NCBI GenBank assembly: GCA_900553205.1
Contig: USCK01000069.1
Span: 1-9,270 of the forward strand
Direction of reading: 5' to 3'
Length of the DNA: 9,270 nt
Source of the DNA: an uncultured bacterium
GTDB lineage: Bacteria > Cyanobacteriota > Vampirovibrionia > Gastranaerophilales > Gastranaerophilaceae
How positions within the stretch are numbered: position 1 is the first letter of the stretch; each line of letters begins with the position of its first letter. A program made the translations under genes and the position numbers. The notes beneath the pieces were generated by a model, which saw only the letters and a program-made list of their open reading frames with translations, was not told where the DNA came from and made no database searches. Below are positions 5,592 through 9,270 of this stretch, piece after piece.

Positions 5592-5645
5592 AGTCTTTTT
5601 TTATAAAATTTTAAAAATAGATAATTTTTGTATTATTATGTAGGT

Positions 5646-6344
5646 ATGAATAATAAGATTTTGGTCGTAGATGACGATAGAGCGATAAACGAATTAATAA
5701 AAGTTAATCTTGAGCTTGCAGGGTATCTTGTAGTTCAGGCTTATGACGGAATAGAAGGGTTTGCCGTCGCAAAACAAGAGTTGCCTTCTTTGATTATTCT
5801 TGATGTGATGATGCCTGATGTTGACGGTTATACCGTCGCTCAAAGGGTAAGACTGAATCCTGAACTAAAAAACACACCGATTCTGATGCTGACGGCTTTA
5901 TCTCAACTAAATGACAAGGTTAGAGGGTTTGATATCGGAGTTGACGATTATCTGGTTAAACCATTTGAAATGGAAGAACTAAAGGTAAGAGTAAGAGCTT
6001 TATTGAAGCGAACAAATCAAATTCCAGAATCAGTAGCTGTAAAAGAATTATTGAATTATAAAGAAATCACTCTTTTGCCTGAAACATACAGTGTAAAAAT
6101 TAATGATGATATTGCGAAACTTACTCCTATAGAGTTTGAGATATTTTATTTGTTATTCCAAAACCATGGGAACATGGTATCTTCTGCAAAACTATTAAAA
6201 GAAATATGGGGTTATGAGCCTGATGATGATGTTGAAACAATAAGGGTTCATGTGAGACATTTAAGAAGTAAAATCGCAAAAATCTCTGGAGATAAGAAGT
6301 ATATTGCTACCATATACGGTGGTGGGTACAAGTTGGATATATAA
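5646..6344 (+). CDS. OmpR/PhoB-type response regulator transcription factor
   Basis: The 232-residue protein has the full two-domain layout. An N-terminal receiver domain (about 3-120) carries the acidic pocket DDD (9-11), the phospho-accepting Asp53 in IILDVMMPD, the switch Thr83 in MLTA and Lys105 in YLVKPF. After a short linker, a winged-helix DNA-binding domain (about 133-232) contains LTPIEFEIFYLLFQN, a recognition region with VETIRVHVRHLRSKI, and the terminal hairpin IYGGGYKL. It should bind direct-repeat sites when phosphorylated. No histidine kinase is adjacent, so its partner must be elsewhere. The start was placed at ATG 5646, which gives the usual MNNKILVVDDD beginning; an in-frame TTG at 5628 adds only hydrophobic filler. 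No usable Shine-Dalgarno precedes the ATG, whereas TATTAT ends 6 bases before it. Confidence 0.95.
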   Translation: MNNKILVVDDDRAINELIKVNLELAGYLVVQAYDGIEGFAVAKQELPSLIILDVMMPDVDGYTVAQRVRLNPELKNTPILMLTALSQLNDKVRGFDIGVDDYLVKPFEMEELKVRVRALLKRTNQIPESVAVKELLNYKEITLLPETYSVKINDDIAKLTPIEFEIFYLLFQNHGNMVSSAKLLKEIWGYEPDDDVETIRVHVRHLRSKIAKISGDKKYIATIYGGGYKLDI

Positions 6345-6422
6345 ATTCCTTCAAACGAATGATTAGTTTTTTTCTAATATCTACTATCATTTAATAGTAC
6401 ATTACTATAATGGAGATATGTT

Positions 6423-6827
6423 ATGAAGAAAATGATTTTAATTGCATCTATGCTTTTATGCTCAGGTGTTGCTTTTGCTGACGGAAATGCGTTTACTCCT
6501 TTGAACTTTGATGAAACTCCAAGTATTTCATCAGCTCAAACTAAACAAGCAGCTACAGAATCTGCAGTAAAAGCTACAAATGTTCCTCAAGCCGAAGAAG
6601 CATTAGGCAACGGTAATATTCAAAATGCTATTTTGCAGTTAGACAATGCTCAAGTTGATATCAGAAACGATTTGTTAAATCTAAAAACAAAATATGCAGA
6701 TGTTGATGCTCAATATAAACTTGTAAAAAATGAAAGAAACGCATTGAAAAAACAAATAAATGCTGTACAAAAAAGAATCAATGCTATTGATAAAGCAAAA
6801 GAAAAAATCAGAAAGAACATGATTTAG
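6423..6827 (+). CDS. Small exported coiled-coil protein of unknown function
   Basis: The 134-residue protein starts at ATG 6423 with GGAG (6412-6415) seven bases upstream. Residues 1-19 are a clear Sec signal peptide (MKK, hydrophobic core, then VAFA before DGN), so cleavage after Ala19 is expected. Cys13 does not sit in a lipobox, so it is not a lipoprotein. The mature part has a Ser/Thr/Ala-rich segment (about 20-55), a short EEALGNGNIQNAILQLDNA helix-turn-helix resembling a single TPR-like hairpin (57-77), and then a long charged helix rich in Lys, Asn and Ala to the C-terminus with heptad-like spacing (about 78-134). It should be periplasmic or outside the cytoplasmic membrane. No named family is recognised. 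It is followed by a good terminator and lies 78 bases after the response-regulator stop, so it may share its transcript. Confidence 0.87.
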   Translation: MKKMILIASMLLCSGVAFADGNAFTPLNFDETPSISSAQTKQAATESAVKATNVPQAEEALGNGNIQNAILQLDNAQVDIRNDLLNLKTKYADVDAQYKLVKNERNALKKQINAVQKRINAIDKAKEKIRKNMI

Positions 6828-6850
6828 TTCTTGATTAAAAGTTTTTTAGG

Positions 6851-6885
6851 TAGAAAATCTTGTTTTTACAGGGTTTTCTATTTTT
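6851..6885 (+). terminator. Intrinsic terminator after the exported coiled-coil gene
   Basis: TAGAAAATC (6851-6859) pairs with GGTTTTCTA (6872-6880), one pair being T-G, with a loop of 12 bases; a T5 run (6881-6885) follows directly. It begins 23 bases after the stop codon at 6827. Confidence 0.75.
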
Positions 6886-6977
6886 ATGCTTAAATTTTCT
6901 TAATAAACTAGCAAAAAAATATTCCTTTTGGTGTTGTTATATATGAATAAATATATGTGTGTGTAAAAGGAAATATT
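6886..6977. other. Intergenic leader region of the large unknown gene
   Basis: This AT-rich stretch must hold the promoter of the gene at 6978, because a terminator lies just upstream. TTGGTG (about 6928-6933) followed by ATATAT-type sequence near 6951-6957 is the best candidate, but the AT-rich composition makes any single choice unsafe. No hairpin or conserved RNA structure is visible. Confidence 0.3.
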
Positions 6978-9270
6978 ATGAGATTAAACATGTTTAATTC
7001 TATTACCCCTGTGTTCAAAGGTCGTAGAGAAGACAGAAATACTGTTCAACAACTAAAACAAGATAACAACTATTCATTAACAGAGAATAACCAAATAAAA
7101 ATTAATAATGCTATAGATAATTTAGCAAATGAAAAAGGCGAGAAGAATGTTAAATTCTTGCTTGATGTTGCTGATGGTTTGCAATACGGAACAAATATTG
7201 ATTTGGGTAAGGAATCAAAAAATAACTGGAAAGAAAAGTTGCACAATGCTGCTAACAAATCCTTGAGCATGTCTGATCCTATTACACAAAAGAAATATGC
7301 ACCTGAAATGACCAGAGTATTCTCTGAAATGAAAGGCTTATCAAAAGATGAAAAAGATATTTTAAAATCAAGAGAAAGTATTCTTTCTCGTCTTGATATG
7401 AAACAATTAGAGAATGAAAAGAATCCAAATATAAAAAATGTTCGCAGTAATCTAGATTACTTTATTGCTTCTTCGGAAACTCCAACGAAGCAAAAGAAAT
7501 ATATTTTAAATAGACTTGATTTCTTTTTAAGTCCTGATTATAAGATTAATCCACAATTAAAAAACAAAAAGACTCAAGCTGCAGCCGAAATGATTAATGA
7601 TATTGTAGTTGATACAAAAGAGTCTAAAATCCCGAATACAAAAGCTATTAACCAAAAGCACCATGGTATGTGTGCTGCTATTTCTATTGCAAGAAAATTG
7701 ACCTCTTATGAGTATAAACCTCAATATGTAGATAGCATTATGTCTGAACTTGATGATTCAGATAAGGTTATGGTTTATGATAAAACTCGATTGGGTCAAG
7801 GCGAAAAAATTCCAGTAGAAAAAATCCCTGTAGATTTTGATGATGCTGAACGCAAAGGATACCGTATTGTAGATGCTTCAACTACACATTGGATGCATAT
7901 TGCAGATAGTTATAACGGCAAAAATGAGGCTACATATATTCCTTTTGATGCCGAAAACTTTGATGTGAACAGAGATAATCACTTTATGAGAGCAATAGAG
8001 GATCCTGAATATTCTGCAAAGCATAGATATTACCAAAGTTTGTTATTATCTAAAGATGCAGTAGGCAGAGCTAAAGCATCAAAACTGAAAAAAGATATCA
8101 AATATTCTGATAATTCTCGTACAAGAGATAAAGATATGGATCAACTTCAAAAAACAAATAAATTGATAACATCAAATCTTAATGAAGTTGTGTCAGGTTT
8201 ATCAAAAGAAGAAGCTCACAAAGCTCTTTCAGATGTCTTATCCCTACAGTCTAAGACTTCAAAAGATATTGATGATATAAAAGACGATTCTACAAAATAT
8301 CATTTTCTTCCAAACGAAGAAGATATAATGAAGGAGCGCAAGATAAAAGCATTTATCAAAGATACATATAGAGATCGAGTGAATGAAGAAAAATTAGATA
8401 ACAAGATTTCTGATATAAGAGAATTGGCAGAAACCTCTATTGATATTCAAGATAAACTGCAACCTGCATCTTCTCAAGGTAAACAAGTCTCAAAAGCCAG
8501 AGAATTATATGAAGCTGCAGCTGCATATCGTAATGCCAGTCTTATGACTATGAATGACAGTGATTATAGAACAGATAAAATGATTAAGTATAATATTCCA
8601 GATGAAGAAACTTTGGTTTTAGAAAATTTGGATAAAACAATTAATCATGTAGAAAAAACAGGTGATAAACGATATATTAATCACTTTGCTTCTATATACG
8701 GAACAGAACCTACAAAAGATGCAACAGTTCAATTCTTAAATGTTGCAAAACAAAGTGTCGGACAGTCTGTAACTCTATATTTAGATGAAGCATATCGTTC
8801 TCTTGGTATGGGAAATCGAAAAGAGGCTCTAAAATCAGAAATCTCAGGCATGAAGAATGCTATGCTTGCAGGGGATAATCAACTTGTTAAGTCATCAGCT
8901 TTCTCTCTAGGTATGAAAGATGCTGATAAAACAAAAGTCGTAAAAGAATACAACAAGTTTGAAAACATTTTGTCAGGAGATGCTACAGAAAAACAATATA
9001 ATGAAATCTTTAATAAGGCAGGATACAAAAACCAAATGCAGGCTTTTGCAGAGGCATTTTCTGTTGTTAATGATGCGTTTGAAGATAAAACCGATAATCC
9101 TGTAAGTAAACAAATTATAAAAAACTTCAATGAGGCTAACGGCATAAAAGGTGATAGTGTAACTATTGATTCTCACAAGGCTCTACAAACTATAGGAAGT
9201 CAGTTCAACGCAATATCTCAAAACTATTCTTTTATTCGTTCATCTTTAGAAATAAGAGATGAAAAAAATA
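6978..9270 (+). CDS. Large unknown protein with a papain-like Q-x4-G-x-C motif (3' end outside window)
   Basis: The frame runs 764 codons from ATG 6978 to the end of the window without a stop, so the C-terminus is missing. AAGG (6967-6970) precedes the start by 7 bases. I do not recognise the family. There is no signal peptide or membrane helix. The N-terminus MRLNMFNSITPVFKG carries an FKG motif at 13-15. Residues 16-220 are Lys/Asn/Asp/Glu-rich and predicted helical. Residues 226-236 read QKHHGMCAAIS, which matches the papain active-site spacing (oxyanion-hole Gln226, Gly230, nucleophile Cys232, Ser236). A following THWMHIADSYN (303-313) supplies a possible catalytic His304 or His307 and Asn313. 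The rest, to 764, is again hydrophilic and helical. A cysteine protease, transglutaminase-type enzyme or an inactive structural relative are all possible. It is preceded by a terminator, so it has its own promoter. Confidence 0.88.
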   Translation, partial: MRLNMFNSITPVFKGRREDRNTVQQLKQDNNYSLTENNQIKINNAIDNLANEKGEKNVKFLLDVADGLQYGTNIDLGKESKNNWKEKLHNAANKSLSMSDPITQKKYAPEMTRVFSEMKGLSKDEKDILKSRESILSRLDMKQLENEKNPNIKNVRSNLDYFIASSETPTKQKKYILNRLDFFLSPDYKINPQLKNKKTQAAAEMINDIVVDTKESKIPNTKAINQKHHGMCAAISIARKLTSYEYKPQYVDSIMSELDDSDKVMVYDKTRLGQGEKIPVEKIPVDFDDAERKGYRIVDASTTHWMHIADSYNGKNEATYIPFDAENFDVNRDNHFMRAIEDPEYSAKHRYYQSLLLSKDAVGRAKASKLKKDIKYSDNSRTRDKDMDQLQKTNKLITSNLNEVVSGLSKEEAHKALSDVLSLQSKTSKDIDDIKDDSTKYHFLPNEEDIMKERKIKAFIKDTYRDRVNEEKLDNKISDIRELAETSIDIQDKLQPASSQGKQVSKARELYEAAAAYRNASLMTMNDSDYRTDKMIKYNIPDEETLVLENLDKTINHVEKTGDKRYINHFASIYGTEPTKDATVQFLNVAKQSVGQSVTLYLDEAYRSLGMGNRKEALKSEISGMKNAMLAGDNQLVKSSAFSLGMKDADKTKVVKEYNKFENILSGDATEKQYNEIFNKAGYKNQMQAFAEAFSVVNDAFEDKTDNPVSKQIIKNFNEANGIKGDSVTIDSHKALQTIGSQFNAISQNYSFIRSSLEIRDEKN

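Noticed and set aside
5628..5645. TTG start at 5628 for the response regulator
   Set aside because: It adds MYYYVG in front of the standard receiver-domain beginning and overlaps the presumed -10.
6364..6398. Short hairpins (ATTAG/CTAAT and ACTAT/ATAGT) as a terminator of the response-regulator gene
   Set aside because: Both stems are only 5 bp, A/T-rich and lack a following U-tract.
6406..6411. TATAAT as the promoter of the exported coiled-coil gene
   Set aside because: Transcription would start after the GGAG ribosome site, which is otherwise well placed for ATG 6423; no -35 is seen at the right distance.
7070..9176. Minus-strand open frames within 7070-7270 and 8879-9176
   Set aside because: They are antisense to the large uninterrupted plus-strand gene and are short, Phe/Ser/Leu-rich shadows.
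1..9270. CRISPR array, tRNA, rRNA, transposase or integrase
   Set aside because: No regularly spaced repeats, cloverleaf-like sequence, rRNA-like conserved blocks or recombinase motifs were seen on either strand.

Overview
The window is AT-rich DNA (by eye about one third G+C or less) from a bacterium, with nine complete protein genes and one partial gene at each end. I see no tRNA, rRNA, CRISPR array or insertion sequence. The best guess for the host is an uncultured gut-type Gastranaerophilales (Melainabacteria, non-photosynthetic relatives of cyanobacteria). The basis is indirect: low G+C, a stand-alone OmpR-type response regulator, several lineage-type hypothetical proteins, and a short FKG motif near the N-terminus of two otherwise unrelated unknown proteins. 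That placement is inference and could be wrong.

Layout: (1) 2-346 is the 3' end of clpB, separated by a bidirectional terminator from a convergent unknown gene (412-810, minus). (2) 1015-2046 (plus) encodes a 343-residue unknown protein with a Gly/Met/Thr/Pro-rich N-terminal region and a glycine-zipper C-terminus; its terminator is shared with the next, convergent operon. (3) 3138-2129 (minus) holds two tandem yajQ-family genes, one canonical and one divergent, apparently translationally coupled. (4) 3248-3571 (plus) is a three-helix PQ-loop (SemiSWEET-like) membrane protein, divergent from the yajQ pair, with the two promoters sharing -35 bases. (5) 5535-3628 (minus) carries a uridine-kinase-like P-loop kinase followed by an OppD/DppD-type peptide ABC-transporter ATPase with no permease nearby. 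(6) 5646-6344 (plus) is an OmpR/PhoB-type response regulator, divergent from the kinase and without an adjacent histidine kinase. (7) 6423-6827 (plus) is a small exported coiled-coil protein with its own terminator. (8) 6978 to the end of the window is a large open frame (764 codons, no stop) for a mostly helical hydrophilic protein that contains a papain-like Q-x4-G-x-C motif.

The genes do not form one pathway. They are mainly single-gene or two-gene transcription units, with two good bidirectional terminators and several operator-like inverted repeats between them. The least explained items are the large 3' protein with its possible cysteine-peptidase motif, the shared FKG N-terminal motif, the glycine-zipper protein, and the divergent second YajQ.
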